This document shows positions 49,201-58,439 of a stretch of DNA of 64,000 nucleotides, piece after piece. The stretch covers positions 14,960,001-15,024,000 of the forward strand of contig JBAIAC010000040.1 in assembly GCA_037349315.1 (NCBI GenBank), in the 5' to 3' direction. The number at the start of each line of letters is the position of its first letter. The first letter of the stretch is position 1. The position numbers and the translations under genes are program-made. The notes under the pieces are model-generated. The model searched no databases and had not been told where the DNA came from. It saw only the letters and a program-made list of their open reading frames with translations. The stretch comes from Chelydra serpentina (taxonomy: Eukaryota > Chordata > Testudines > Chelydridae).

Positions 49201-52200
49201 CACCCAAAACACACTGCTGGGGAGGATTGCCTGACTGCTCTTGTGGCTTCCCTGTCAGAAAGTAATTTTTCTGCGGAGAAGCAAAAAAAATCTGTGGGGG
49301 ACATAAATTCTGTGCATACGCAGTGGTGTAGAATTCCCCCAGGAGTAAAAGGAATCTGCCTTTTTGCCCTTTTGTTTTGAGCTCTGGCAGGCTGTTCCCT
49401 ATCTGTTCACACATTGGCAGTTGCAACTGGAATTATCTCTTAGCAGAGCTGGGCAGTAACTTAAAAAATCCACAGAAGTGTCATCTTGCTGTATAGTTTG
49501 GAAATGAAATTTGTTCATCCTCCTTACCCCCCCTCAAATTTTCTCTCCTTTGGTACAAAGCAGTAAGCTCCGTATGACAATCTATTTTAGAGGGTTTTTT
49601 TTTTTTTTTTTTTTTAATGTCCATCATTGCACTATTTCAGCACTTGCATCTCTTTCTTCTATCCATAAGAACTTTGTGTGCTGAGCAGCAGTGTGATTGA
49701 GGTTAGAGTCACAAAGCAGTTAATGAAAACCCTCCTATTGCTCTAATATTGTCTGTATTCAGCAGTGCTTAAACTGGCACCACCTGCTGTCCCCAGAGCT
49801 GCTGATTTCAATAGAGGAGACACAGCAGGAAGAGCGGATCAGAAGGTCCTTTCTCCCCTGCCTTCCTCCATCTAACGTACCATTAATTGTGTAGGGACCA
49901 AATCGATCTCTTGGATTTAAATGAGCTTAATATCCTTTCACTTGGGGCTCTGCAGGATTCAGAATGTCACTTTGAAAGGCTATACAGCGTGGGTTTGAGG
50001 TTGGGTTTTTTTCCCCTTCAGATGGCCTTTTATGAAGTTTATGGTCTGGATAGAGATCTTTTCAATTTAAAAGCACACTCCGATCAGTTTGGAATTTTTA
50101 AAAGCAAGCTTTTATAAAACACCTGTGAGACTCTTTAAAAAAATTAAAGATAATGAAAAGTTCCCTTTTTGAAAAGGGATTCAGAACAGTACTTGGCAGT
50201 TTTTTGGGATCGAAACATATAGCATCCTGCTGATGAACTGAGAAATAAAAAGCGAAATTGATTAGAAATTTTCACATTAGGTTATAATCATTGACTAGTT
50301 TTTCTGTTGCTCAAGCTGAACATAGTGTGAAAGTAAAGAAACAGTGTAAACAGAGGAAAGTAAGATTTTTTTTTTTCCCCTCCAGTTTTAACAACCAAAG
50401 TTTAAAGGTAAGCTCTTGCTGTTAGAAGTGCTAGTAAGGAAATACCTTTATTTATTTTATTTTTTAAAAGTTGCCATGTTTAAGCTGGTTTTATCTCCTT
50501 TAAAATACATTTTGTAAAAAGGGATCTGTGTTTTCACCATCTTCACAGGTGCAAACACACGTCTAATCCTGAAGAATCTGATCTCATACAGCAAATTAAC
50601 ACCCAGATCAAAGACAGGCAAAATGTTTTCTTTGACATGGAAGCCTATTTACCAAAGAGAAATGGGTATGTATGTATTAAAAATTAATCTTCCTAATATA
50701 AAGCTGTTGCACCTATTTAGATCAATGTGTCTTTTCTAAAAGAATTTAACAGATATATCTGCAAAGAATGAGAGGAAAGTATAAGGTAAATGAAATGGTA
50801 ATACGGTAGGTAGCACAATGGACTATGTGATGTTTGATCACATCCCTGCTTGCAGGAGGATTGAAATGGAGAGGGAAAGATGGATCAGAAATAAATTTTT
50901 CTTTTGAAAGAAACTATATGGGCTCTAAGACTTGGCTAATTTGGAACTTTATTATTCAGAATATTCATGTAAACACTCCTGTATTACAGTATAATCATAT
51001 TGGCTTTTGCTCTTTGGTACCAAGAGAGCTCTCATCTGTGGTACTCTGTCTTAACAGTACTGGGATTCCATTCATGGGCTGCTTCTTGCAGATGTAGCTA
51101 TCTTGCTGTGAAAATATTAATCCAGTTTTTCCGCCCCTGATTCTTTTAACTATTGATTCATAATTTCTCCTGATCCCTAACACTACAGACAGTAAAGAGG
51201 GTTCCCACCAGACACTTTTTATCTGTCTTACTCATTAAAATGTAGGGTTTTTTTTTAAAATGAACCAGTCGCCAACTAATATTGAGGATCAATTTGAAGA
51301 GAGCACTGATGTGTATTCCTAGGGCACCATCTGCATTTTAAACAAATTTCTGTAGTTTTATCTCTTGCTTGCTATAATTTAAAAATCTAGACCAAAATAT
51401 ACTATGTTGCTTACTGCAATTGGATAATCTCTCTAAATTTAGCCGTAGGGCAGTGGTTCTTTTGTATTAAATTAAAATGGACTGATCTGTCTTTTGGATG
51501 TTTTGTCTTTCAGTTTGTACTTAAATCTGGTGCTGGGAAATGTGAATGTAACTCTTCTAAGTAATCAGGCAAAGTAAGTGGGTTTTTTGTTTTTTGTTTT
51601 TTTTTACAGTTCTTCCCAGTTAGTAGAAGATAGATGTTGAAGTATGGCATAGATGATTTTTTTCCCATAGCTTGAGCAGGGTATTGGCCCTGCAAGATCA
51701 ATCAATAGAGCTATATACTATTCAGAATACTGTGCCAGATTTATCCATGGTGTAATTGCATTGAATTCAATCTCACCACCTGTTTTTAAACAATTAGTCT
51801 AATATTTGGGGGCCACACACATGGACTTAATAGTGGAGAAGGGCATAGATTGTGACTTTTTTGTAACTGTAAAAGTAGCAGTGTGATTCCAATTAGATTA
51901 GGTCTCAATAGCTTCCAGAGAAAATTTGATCCATTTATAAATAGAAAGGAGAAAAATAAATATATATAACTGCCAGTCCTGAAACTAGCCCTTTGAATTT
52001 TAATTAAGCTGGGTTCTCTCTGGCTTGTACCTAATCATCAGTAATAAAGAATCTGCAGACGAGACTGTGACCTCCAGTTAAACATCTGTAACACCATTGT
52101 CTTCAAGATATTCGCTGTGTGAATCCATATTCTGCGACCATGTTAAGGACCAGTGTTATTGAGGACAGAGTATGACCCTAGAATTCGAAGTATAATGATA

Positions 52201-55200
52201 GCTTTGAGTAGAAATGTGATATGTTGGTAGTTGGGGTGCCTAACCTCTGGTTCTGTCTTCACCACAACCTGTTTAACCTTGGTTAATCGAACTATAAAAT
52301 TAATAGTCTAATAATGATTCACCGTGTATCTCAGGGATGCTGTCAGCAGCCTGCAAAGACTGAACAGACTTCCTGAAGGGTCCGTTCTAACTCCAGCACT
52401 TTTCAACCTATATGCCAGCGATATACCACTAACATCCTCCCACAAGTTCATGTACGTTGCATGACAGAACAGGGAGTAATGGTCTCAAGTTGCAGTGGGG
52501 GAGGTCTAGGTTGGATATTAGGAAACACTTTTTCACTAGTAGGGTGGTGAAGCACTGGAATGGGTTACCTAAGGAGGTGGTGGAATCTCCTTCCTTAGAG
52601 GTTTTTAAGGTCAGGCTTGACAAAGCCCTGGCTGGGATGATTTAGTTGGGGTTGGTCCTGCTTTGAGCAGGGGGTTGGACTAGATGACCTCCTGAGGTCC
52701 CTTCCAACCCTGATATGCTATGATTCTATACGTGGATGACGTTGCACTGGCTACTTAGGCTTCCTCATTTGAAACCTCAGAAAAGGTTCTAGAACAGGGA
52801 CTTTAAAAGCCTTAAATCTATTTCCAGGCGGTTAAAGCCAAATGCCTCAAACGGTGACCTCAGCTTTCCATTTGGCCAAGAAGACATTAAATATCAATTT
52901 CTGTGGGTCACTGTTGATGTACGATCATAACCCTGGATAACCCTGGACTGCACACTCAGCTTCCGTCGCCACCTTGAACAAACCAAAAGGAAAACGAAGG
53001 CCAGGGTCAACATCATACAGAAACTCGCAGGAACATCTTGGGGAAGCAACACCTGCACACACCAAATATTGACACGATCCCTGCTCCATTCCACAGAGGA
53101 ATATTGTGCCCCAGTTTGGAGCCAAAGCCCACACATCATTTTAGTGGACACAGAAATGAATGCTGCTCTTTGCATAATCAGCAGCAACCTCGTGTCAATG
53201 CCATTTCCATGGCTATCGGCATTGGCTAACATTGTGCCAGCAAATATCTGACAAGCTGCTGCGACAGTTAGAGAGAACATAAAGATCGTGGCAAATACCA
53301 CACTACTGCTCCTCCATGACCTAGAAAACGCGCGCACGCACACACCCGCCACCGACTAACATTGAGAAAACCCTTCTGATCTTGTGCCACAGCTCTCCTA
53401 GCAGAAGATAAGGACATTCGCAGAAGATTGTCTGAAGCCTGGGCAGCTGCTAACATACCAAAGAGAAATCTAATCCATGACAAGTCCTTATGTGCAAGTG
53501 CCGGGTTTTTCCTCCCCACAGCACATAGGGACAGCTCTAAACCGTATCTGCACCCGACATGGAAGATATGCCTACTTACTCCATAAAAGGAAAGTGAGGG
53601 AATCACCGAACGACGACTGTGGCATGGTGCAAACTGTTGGCAACATCATGGATGATTGCTCATCCTGGAGGTGTCCCAGCCATTCAGGTGACAACCCTGT
53701 CTGCCCTGAACTGGATAAGAGACCTTAAGATCCAGCTGTAGTCACATCGTTGCTTTCACTGTTCCACTATTGCCATACAGAAGAAGTAGTCTAATAATAT
53801 TTACTTATCTCGTAGGGTGTTGAGATTGAATTAATTCATGTTAACGAAGAGCTTTATTAAAGTGAAGCCTCTCTGTGGTGCCATATGTGTACAAAGGTCT
53901 TATTTCTATTCTACCATGCTTGCATTTTCTTGGTGGGTGGGTGGGAAATGGAACAGTGAGGGCTACATTGTGGTTTTGATTTTGGGTAGGTTTTTTTGGG
54001 GGGTGGTGTGGTGTGGTGGGGGGGACAGATGGGGAAGAAGTGTTCCTCAGGATTACTTTAAAGCTTGTTTTTGTGTGGTCTCCCCTCCTCCCCCACCCAT
54101 GACAGTTGTTAAGAAAAGCACCCAAGAAAAAACTCTATGAATATTAGTGAAAGAAGTTTTATCTTTGGACAGATAGGGTGTTAAGTGTACTACATGTATG
54201 TAGAATGGGAACTCTACTTGTAGAATGTAAATCAGTTTTAAAACCACAAATATGTAGATGTTTTACTTGGTTTTTAATGGCAGAAATATTAATGCTTTTA
54301 CGTTATTTTGTCATTCCAGGTTTGCCTACAAAGATGAATATGAAAAGTTCAAACTTTATTTGACAATAATCTTGTTACTTGGTGCTGTAGCATGCAGGTT
54401 TATTCTTCATTACAGGTAAGGCAGTGCTTTTATTTCTGATTAAATATTTTAAATAAAAATATAGTGTTGAATGTTTAGTTAGAATCCACTATCTTCTCTG
54501 CATCTCAGTATCCGAAGTTAATAAACAAAACTGTTAACTCTATTGTGATTAGTGCAGAATTCAGAGTTAAGAGGTGCTGTCAAGATAAATCCTAGTGCTG
54601 ATCCTGAAAACACTTACACTTGTGAGTAGTCCCATTCTCTTCAATGGAGCTATTTATGTACATACAAGTTATTCATGTGGAATATTTGGCGGACCAGGCA
54701 CCATATTTTTTTCCAATTTCCTTTCCTTTGCTATTAGTAGCACCATAAATTATTACAGCTGAAATAATTTTTAAATTTACTATTTAATAGGGTTGTCAAG
54801 CTATTAAAAAATTTAATCGCACTGTTAAACAATAATAGAATACCATCTATTTAAATATTTTGAATGTTTTCTACATTTTCAAATATATTGATTTCAATTA
54901 CAACACAGAATACAAAGTGTACAGTGCTCACTTTATTTATTTTTGATTACAAATATTTTCACTGTAAAAAAAGTTCTGTAATGCAATCTCTTTATCATGA
55001 AAGTTGAACTTACAAATATAGAATTATGTACAAAAATACAGCATACAAAAATAAACAATATAAAATTTTAGAGCTTGCAAGTCCACTCAGTCTTTCTTGT
55101 TCAGTCAATCGCTCAGACAAATAAGTTTGTTTACATTTTCAGGAGATAATGCTGCCTGCTTCTTGTTTGCAATGTCACCTGAAAGTGAGAACAGGTGTTC

Positions 55201-57540
55201 TCATAGCACCATTGTAGCTGGCGTTGCAAGATATTTACGTGCCAGATGTGCATGCTTCAACCACCATTCCAGGGGACATACGTCCATGTTGATGATGGAT
55301 TCTGCTTGAAAACCATTCAAAGCAGTGTGGACCGATGCACGTTCATTTTCATTATCTGAGTCAGATGGCACCAGCAGAAGGTTGATTTTCTTTTTTGGTG
55401 GTTTGGGTTCTGTAGTTTCCGCATCGGAGTGTTGCTCTTTTAAGACTTATGAAAGCATGCTCCCTACCTCATCCCTCTGAGATTTTGGAAGGCACTTTAG
55501 ATTCTTAAACCTTGGGTCAAGTGCTATAGCTATCTTTGCAAATCTCACATTGGTACCTTCTTTGCGTTTTGTCAAATCTGTAGTGAAAGTGTACTTAAAA
55601 TGAACAACATGTGCTGGGTCATCATCTGAGAGTGCTGTAACATGACATAATGCGGGTAAAACAGAGCAGGGGACATACAATTCTCCCTCAAAGAGTTCAG
55701 TCACAAATGTAATTAACACATTATGTTTTAATGAGCATCATCAGCATGAAAACATGTTCTCTGGAATGGTGGCCGAAGCATGAAGGGGCATACGAATGTT
55801 TAGCATATTTGGATACTTTGCAATGCTGGCTACAAAAGTGCCATGCAAATGCTTGCTTGTTCTCACTTTCTGGTGACATTGTAAATAAGAAGAGGGCAGC
55901 ATTATCTCCTGTAAATGTAAACAAACTTGTTTGTCTGAGTATCAGAGGGGTAGCAGTGTTAGTCTGTATGCACAAAAACAACTAGGAGTCCGGTGGCACC
56001 TTAAAGACTAACAGATTTATTTGGGCCTAAGCTTTCGTGGGGAAAAAACCCACTTCTTCAGATGCATCAAATAAATCTGTTAGTCTTTAAGGTGCCACCG
56101 GACACCTCATTGTTTTTGTTTGTCTGAGCGATTGGCTGATCAAGTAGGACTGAGTGCACTTGTAGCCTCTGAAGTTTTGCATTGTTTTTGTTTTTGAGTG
56201 CAGTTATGTAACAAACAAAAAAATCTACATTTGTAAGTTGCACTTTCAGGACAAAGAGATTGCACTATTGTACTTGTATGAGGTGAATTGAAAAATACTA
56301 TTTCTTCTGTTTATCATTTTTACAGTGCAAATATTTAATAATATACACTTTTTTTATTTCAATTACAACACAGAATATAAGAGATATATAATAATTCATA
56401 TATAATATGAAAATGTAGAAATGCATCCAAAATATTTAATAAATTCAATTTATAGTCTCTTGTTTAAGTGTGATTAAAACTGTGATTAATCACAATTATT
56501 TTGGTTTAGTCACGTGAGTTAACTGCAATTAATCGACAGCCCTACTATTTAAGCATTTGTTTATGTATTTAGCTCAGCTTGGACAATGGTACACTCACTG
56601 ATTTTATTTATTAATTTTTTTCTTGCTGGTGGTCATGCACTATGACAGCATTGTAATTTTGGGACTGCAAATATTGCAGGGGAATATGCAAATCAAAGCA
56701 AACGCTGTCCTTTCTGAATGTAAATTAAAAAAAAAAGAAAAGAAAATTGTCTCTGGCATTGTACAACTTCTTGTATTTGTTAGAAAAACTTGAGCCTGGC
56801 CCTCCTGTTAGATTCCCTTTTAAATCTGCCATGAATGAAACATCATTTGTTAAGGATGTAATTCCCTGGAATGTACAAATGCTCAGGGTCGTTTAGACTT
56901 TAAACTTTAGAATGTCAAAATAGAGCAGTTTTTCAGGTCTTGAAAACAGAGTGCAGTGCTCTACTGTGTTATTAGTTGATTGGATTTATATAGCTCTAAT
57001 AGTATTTGCTCATTGAATTAGCCTGAAAATGCCTGTGTAAATTGGATCATCTGCTTCTTCTATGGAGCACTCCCTCCTTCAAATGGAATTAATGTCATCT
57101 CTACACACCTGCTCATCAGCCTGGGATCCCAAGTCTTTTATCACATAACACTTTCCCAGACTTCCAGAGTAATGGCATCTTTCTCTTCTCTTCTCCCCCC
57201 CCCCCCCCCAAAATTTGCATAGTTGTTGAAGAAAAGGCACAGTGTAGGGGTTGTGTATGGGTTTTTCAGCAGGACTAGTCATGTGTAACATTAGGCATGT
57301 ACCTAAGGGTTTGCAGGTTCAGGGCCTAATGTCTGATTTCACATGAACTATTTTTCACTTACACTGTTCTTGGGGTAGGGAGGAGAATAATCTTGAAATG
57401 GATATTTATCATAACAAGGTGGTGGGTTTTTTTTTTACTCTTTCTAATAGGGTGACAGATGAAGTGTTTAACTTCCTGTTGGTTTGGTATTACTGCACAT
57501 TGACAATAAGGGAAAGCATTCTCATCAGCAATGGATCAAG
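39500..57540 (+). CDS. TMEM120B: TMEM120B, transmembrane protein 120B (exons 1-6; 3' part outside the window)
   Basis: Six exons: 39500-39568, 46906-47024, 50549-50665, 51514-51573, 54320-54415 and 57451-57540, all with AG/GT borders and consistent phase. They encode about 184 residues of a protein usually near 340. Residues 1-100 form a charged helix/coiled coil ([19 protein letters not shown], then QKLEELNNL). Next come the family signatures [13 protein letters not shown] and [19 protein letters not shown], a first membrane segment near residues 134-153 ([14 protein letters not shown]) and a second near 159-176 ([14 protein letters not shown]) ending [10 protein letters not shown]. The [18 protein letters not shown] stretch fits the B paralogue rather than TMEM120A. 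The family is a six-helix nuclear-envelope/ER protein implicated in adipocyte differentiation; TMEM120A structures show a coenzyme A site. No exon continuing with the expected GWWVSHHY was found up to 64000. Confidence 0.95.
40868..40955. repeat. Unnamed interspersed repeat (tattggaccaac family)
   Basis: gatgaggtaatatcttttat, tggaccagcttctgttggtg and agagagacaagctttcaag; partner of 32110-32245. In TMEM120B intron 1. Confidence 0.5.
40956..41950. other. TMEM120B intron 1 sequence
   Basis: No supported gene. Overlapping frames on both strands at 41335-41529 are chance. Confidence 0.5.
41960..42860 (+). pseudogene. DIRS reverse transcriptase/RNase H fragment
   Basis: Reads [18 protein letters not shown], then [13 protein letters not shown] (first RNase H Asp), [29 protein letters not shown] (second acidic site) and [13 protein letters not shown], the end of DIRS pol. 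Stops interrupt it at about 42312 and 42612. Separate insertion from the recombinase piece at 3.3-5 kb. Confidence 0.8.
42865..43246. mobile_element. Possible hAT-like fragment
   Basis: Carries repeated and inverted 'ggtattgccaccctta' motifs and ends cacagtttgagaactgcaa, a hAT-like terminus. The left end is unclear. Confidence 0.4.
43281..43582. mobile_element. Palindromic hAT MITE, 302 bp
   Basis: Starts tggtggttctcaactgtgg; GC-rich arms are inverted (gggaaagcccc / ggggctttccc). TSD ttctagac is exact at 43273-43280 and 43583-43590. The right end lacks about 14 bases of the terminal repeat. Confidence 0.85.
43640..43912. repeat. AT-rich nonautonomous element, tentative
   Basis: Ends tttttatccaccctg with a T-run and an inverted 'aaaaaatcagatttt'; resembles a common turtle element by memory. 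A second small one (acgctgtgaaatttcgg...gtagggccctg) follows to about 44022. Confidence 0.35.
44040..44615 (+). pseudogene. L2-type LINE 3' part
   Basis: Frame scraps NAAARITF and [18 protein letters not shown] match the L2 C-terminus, followed by the tail tcagattgtaaggtctctgg...gtacaatgg and atggtaatacagataatgaa. Broken. Confidence 0.65.
44650..44905 (+). repeat. MIR relic interrupted by another repeat
   Basis: taggtgaccttcagcaagta at the left and ccttggtttcccaatctgta at the right are MIR core halves; about 140 bases between them look like a different old repeat. Confidence 0.5.
44910..46210. other. TMEM120B intron 1 sequence
   Basis: Minus frames of 111 and 122 codons at 44780-45476 lack recognisable features. 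Nothing else assigned. Confidence 0.45.
46215..46246. repeat. (GT)16 microsatellite
   Basis: Uninterrupted GT dinucleotide run inside intron 1. Confidence 0.98.
46906..47024 (+). CDS. TMEM120B: TMEM120B exon 2
   Basis: 119 bases after a long pyrimidine tract and tgcag. It reads [17 protein letters not shown]... to KDLKYSLQR, completing most of the N-terminal coiled coil. Donor gtaatg, phase 2. Confidence 0.94.
47025..48099. other. TMEM120B intron 2, left part
   Basis: No gene or clear repeat seen. Confidence 0.5.
48100..49347. mobile_element. Nonautonomous hAT-type element, 1.25 kb
   Basis: Inverted ends actcctgaggg and cccccaggagta, with exact 8-bp TSD aaaggaat at 48092-48099 and 49348-49355. 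Subterminal AT-rich motifs aaaattctgca / tctgtg...aaattctgtgc are shared by both sides. The interior is G-rich. No transposase. Confidence 0.82.
48440..48920 (+). repeat. G-rich minisatellite-like core
   Basis: Imperfect repeats of roughly 30-60 bases built from ggtgtggg, gatgcaggtgg, ggctcagtggg and gggggt. It explains the long plus-strand frame of 198 codons, which is not a gene. Many G-runs could form quadruplexes. Confidence 0.65.
49356..50548. other. TMEM120B intron 2, right part
   Basis: T-run at 49594-49616; no gene or named repeat. Confidence 0.5.
50549..50665 (+). CDS. TMEM120B: TMEM120B exon 3
   Basis: 117 bases, acceptor cttcacag, donor gtatgt. It reads [15 protein letters not shown]... 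to [13 protein letters not shown], the last a hallmark of the family. Confidence 0.94.
50666..51513. other. TMEM120B intron 3
   Basis: 848 bases, AT-rich, nothing assigned. Confidence 0.6.
51514..51573 (+). CDS. TMEM120B: TMEM120B exon 4
   Basis: 60 bases, acceptor ctttcag, donor gtaagt. It encodes [19 protein letters not shown], essentially identical to mammalian TMEM120A/B. Confidence 0.95.
51574..52319. other. TMEM120B intron 4, left part
   Basis: No recognisable element. Confidence 0.5.
52325..53750 (+). pseudogene. Non-LTR LINE reverse transcriptase relic, split by a CR1
   Basis: Reads [20 protein letters not shown] and [11 protein letters not shown] (the YxDD box), the latter interrupted by a CR1 insertion. 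Further on come [10 protein letters not shown] and, near 53530-53680, [19 protein letters not shown] with a C-terminal Cys/His-like region (DCG...IMDDC). The pattern is of Jockey/I-like LINEs seen in fish and reptiles; clade not certain. Stops and shifts throughout. Confidence 0.7.
52456..52732 (+). mobile_element. CR1 LINE 3' end nested in the older LINE
   Basis: agggagtaatggtctcaagt, ggatattaggaaacactttt, actagatgacctcctgaggt and terminal gctatgattcta. It sits inside the YVDD codons of the host LINE; tacgt occurs on both sides (52452-52456 and 52730-52734), a short TSD. Confidence 0.9.
54320..54415 (+). CDS. TMEM120B: TMEM120B exon 5
   Basis: 96 bases, acceptor attccag, donor gtaagg. It reads [13 protein letters not shown] followed by the first transmembrane segment [18 protein letters not shown]. 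Confidence 0.95.
55105..55310 (-). pseudogene. hAT C-terminal dimerisation domain, left arm copy
   Basis: Minus strand reads [35 protein letters not shown] and [10 protein letters not shown] in pieces, with one stop inside. Inverted counterpart of 55731-55945. Confidence 0.7.
55447..55719 (-). pseudogene. hAT transposase remnant, DPRFK region
   Basis: Open 90-codon stretch with [17 protein letters not shown] and KSQRDEV, typical of hAT/ZBED-type transposases just before the dimerisation domain. The domain's continuation lies on the minus strand at about 55310-55105 with stops. Confidence 0.75.
55731..55945 (+). pseudogene. hAT C-terminal dimerisation domain, right arm copy
   Basis: Plus strand reads [17 protein letters not shown], then [17 protein letters not shown] and NVNKLVCLS, where the SINE interrupts it. 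Same domain as 55105-55310 in the opposite direction. Confidence 0.75.
55940..56115 (+). mobile_element. tRNA-derived SINE with fold-back tail
   Basis: Head tcagaggggtagcagtgtta, body cctaagctttcgtgggg and tcttcagatgcatc. Exact 13-bp TSD ttgtttgtctgag at 55927-55939 and 56116-56128. Its 3' part is an inverted copy of its own middle (35-bp stem). Confidence 0.88.
56553..57450. other. TMEM120B intron 5, right part
   Basis: C-run at 57196-57210. No gene or named repeat. Confidence 0.5.
57451..57540 (+). CDS. TMEM120B: TMEM120B exon 6
   Basis: 90 bases, acceptor tctaatag, donor gtacca. It reads [18 protein letters not shown] and ends ISNGSR, the second membrane segment. The final codon is split, so a further exon is required beyond the window. 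Confidence 0.95.
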
Positions 57541-57949
57541 GTACCATATAATATTCCAAAGTAATTCAAAGCACAGGATTCACTTAAAACAAAAAGTCAA
57601 AGATGGTTTGTTGTTGGAGCCCCAGTGAGGTTGGGATAAAAATCCTGCTGACCAGTCCTTTTTATTTGACCCTTTTGAACATCCATTTCCAAACACACAC
57701 ATCCACTTAGGGATGAGAAAAACAAAGGCAAGTTATGAAGAAACTGTGCCTTGATCCCTCACACCAGAGTGCTGAATGTGCTTTTATTAATAATCTAGTT
57801 TTTTAGTGAGTTAGTAATAAGCTAGTCTGTCTTTATAGAAATTTAAACTGGCAGGATTTCCTGCAAATGCGACAGATTGACAGTCTAAATACGCTTTAAT
57901 TTTCCACTTTCCTTTGACTACCTCCCCACACCTTTAACTCAGTCTAAGG

Positions 57950-58277
57950 TGGTGGTTCTCAACTGTGGTCCACTGCTTTTTCAGGGAAAGCCCCTGGCGC
58001 GCTGGGCCGATTTTGTGTACCTGCCGCGTCTGCAGGTTGGCCAGTCGCGACTCCCACTGGCCGCGGTTTGCTGCTCCAGGCCAATGGGGGCTGCGGGGTG
58101 CGGGCTGGGGGATGTGCTGTTCGCCGCATCCCTCAACCCCCATTGGCCTGGAGTGGCAAACCGCGGCCCGTGGGAGCTGTGACCAGCCGAACCTGCAGAC
58201 GCAGCAGGTCAACAAACCGGCCCGGCGCACCAGGAGCTTTCCCTGAAGAAGCGGTGGACCACAGTTGAGAACAACCA
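57950..58277. mobile_element. Palindromic hAT MITE, 328 bp, intact ends
   Basis: Long GC-rich inverted arms begin tggtggttctcaactgtgg and end ccacagttgagaacaacca. TSD gtctaagg / gtctatgg (one mismatch) at 57942-57949 and 58278-58285. Same family as 43281-43582. Confidence 0.88.
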
Positions 58278-58398
58278 GTCTATGGTGACACTATCATAAG
58301 CATAAGACATAGTTGAAGATCATCTTTATCACTGATTCCATCTCACTGCAGATGTTAGATGCCACATCCATAATTTAATAATGTATACATTCTCTGAG

Positions 58399-58435
58399 AC
58401 TACACTTGATCTTAGCCAAAAGCCTACAGAGAAGA
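58399..58435 (-). pseudogene. U2 snRNA 5'-end fragment
   Basis: Plus strand tacacttgatcttagccaaa is the exact reverse complement of the U2 5' region (TTTGGCTAAGATCAAGTGTA), followed by a degenerate cttctc. Only about 35 of 190 bases, so a truncated retro-pseudogene. Confidence 0.8.
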
Positions 58436-58439
58436 CTGT

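Larger units (their letters stand above)
54788..56544. mobile_element. Fold-back hAT transposon with exact 8-bp TSD
   Basis: Ends TAGGGTTGTC and GACAGCCCTA; TSD ctatttaa is exact at 54780-54787 and 56545-56552. Left arm (read minus) and right arm (read plus) are inverted copies of the same hAT 3' end. Both carry coding remnants of the C-terminal hAT dimerisation domain. Central minus-strand coding remnant 55447-55719 holds the hAT hallmark [15 protein letters not shown] has inserted in the right arm. Confidence 0.85.
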
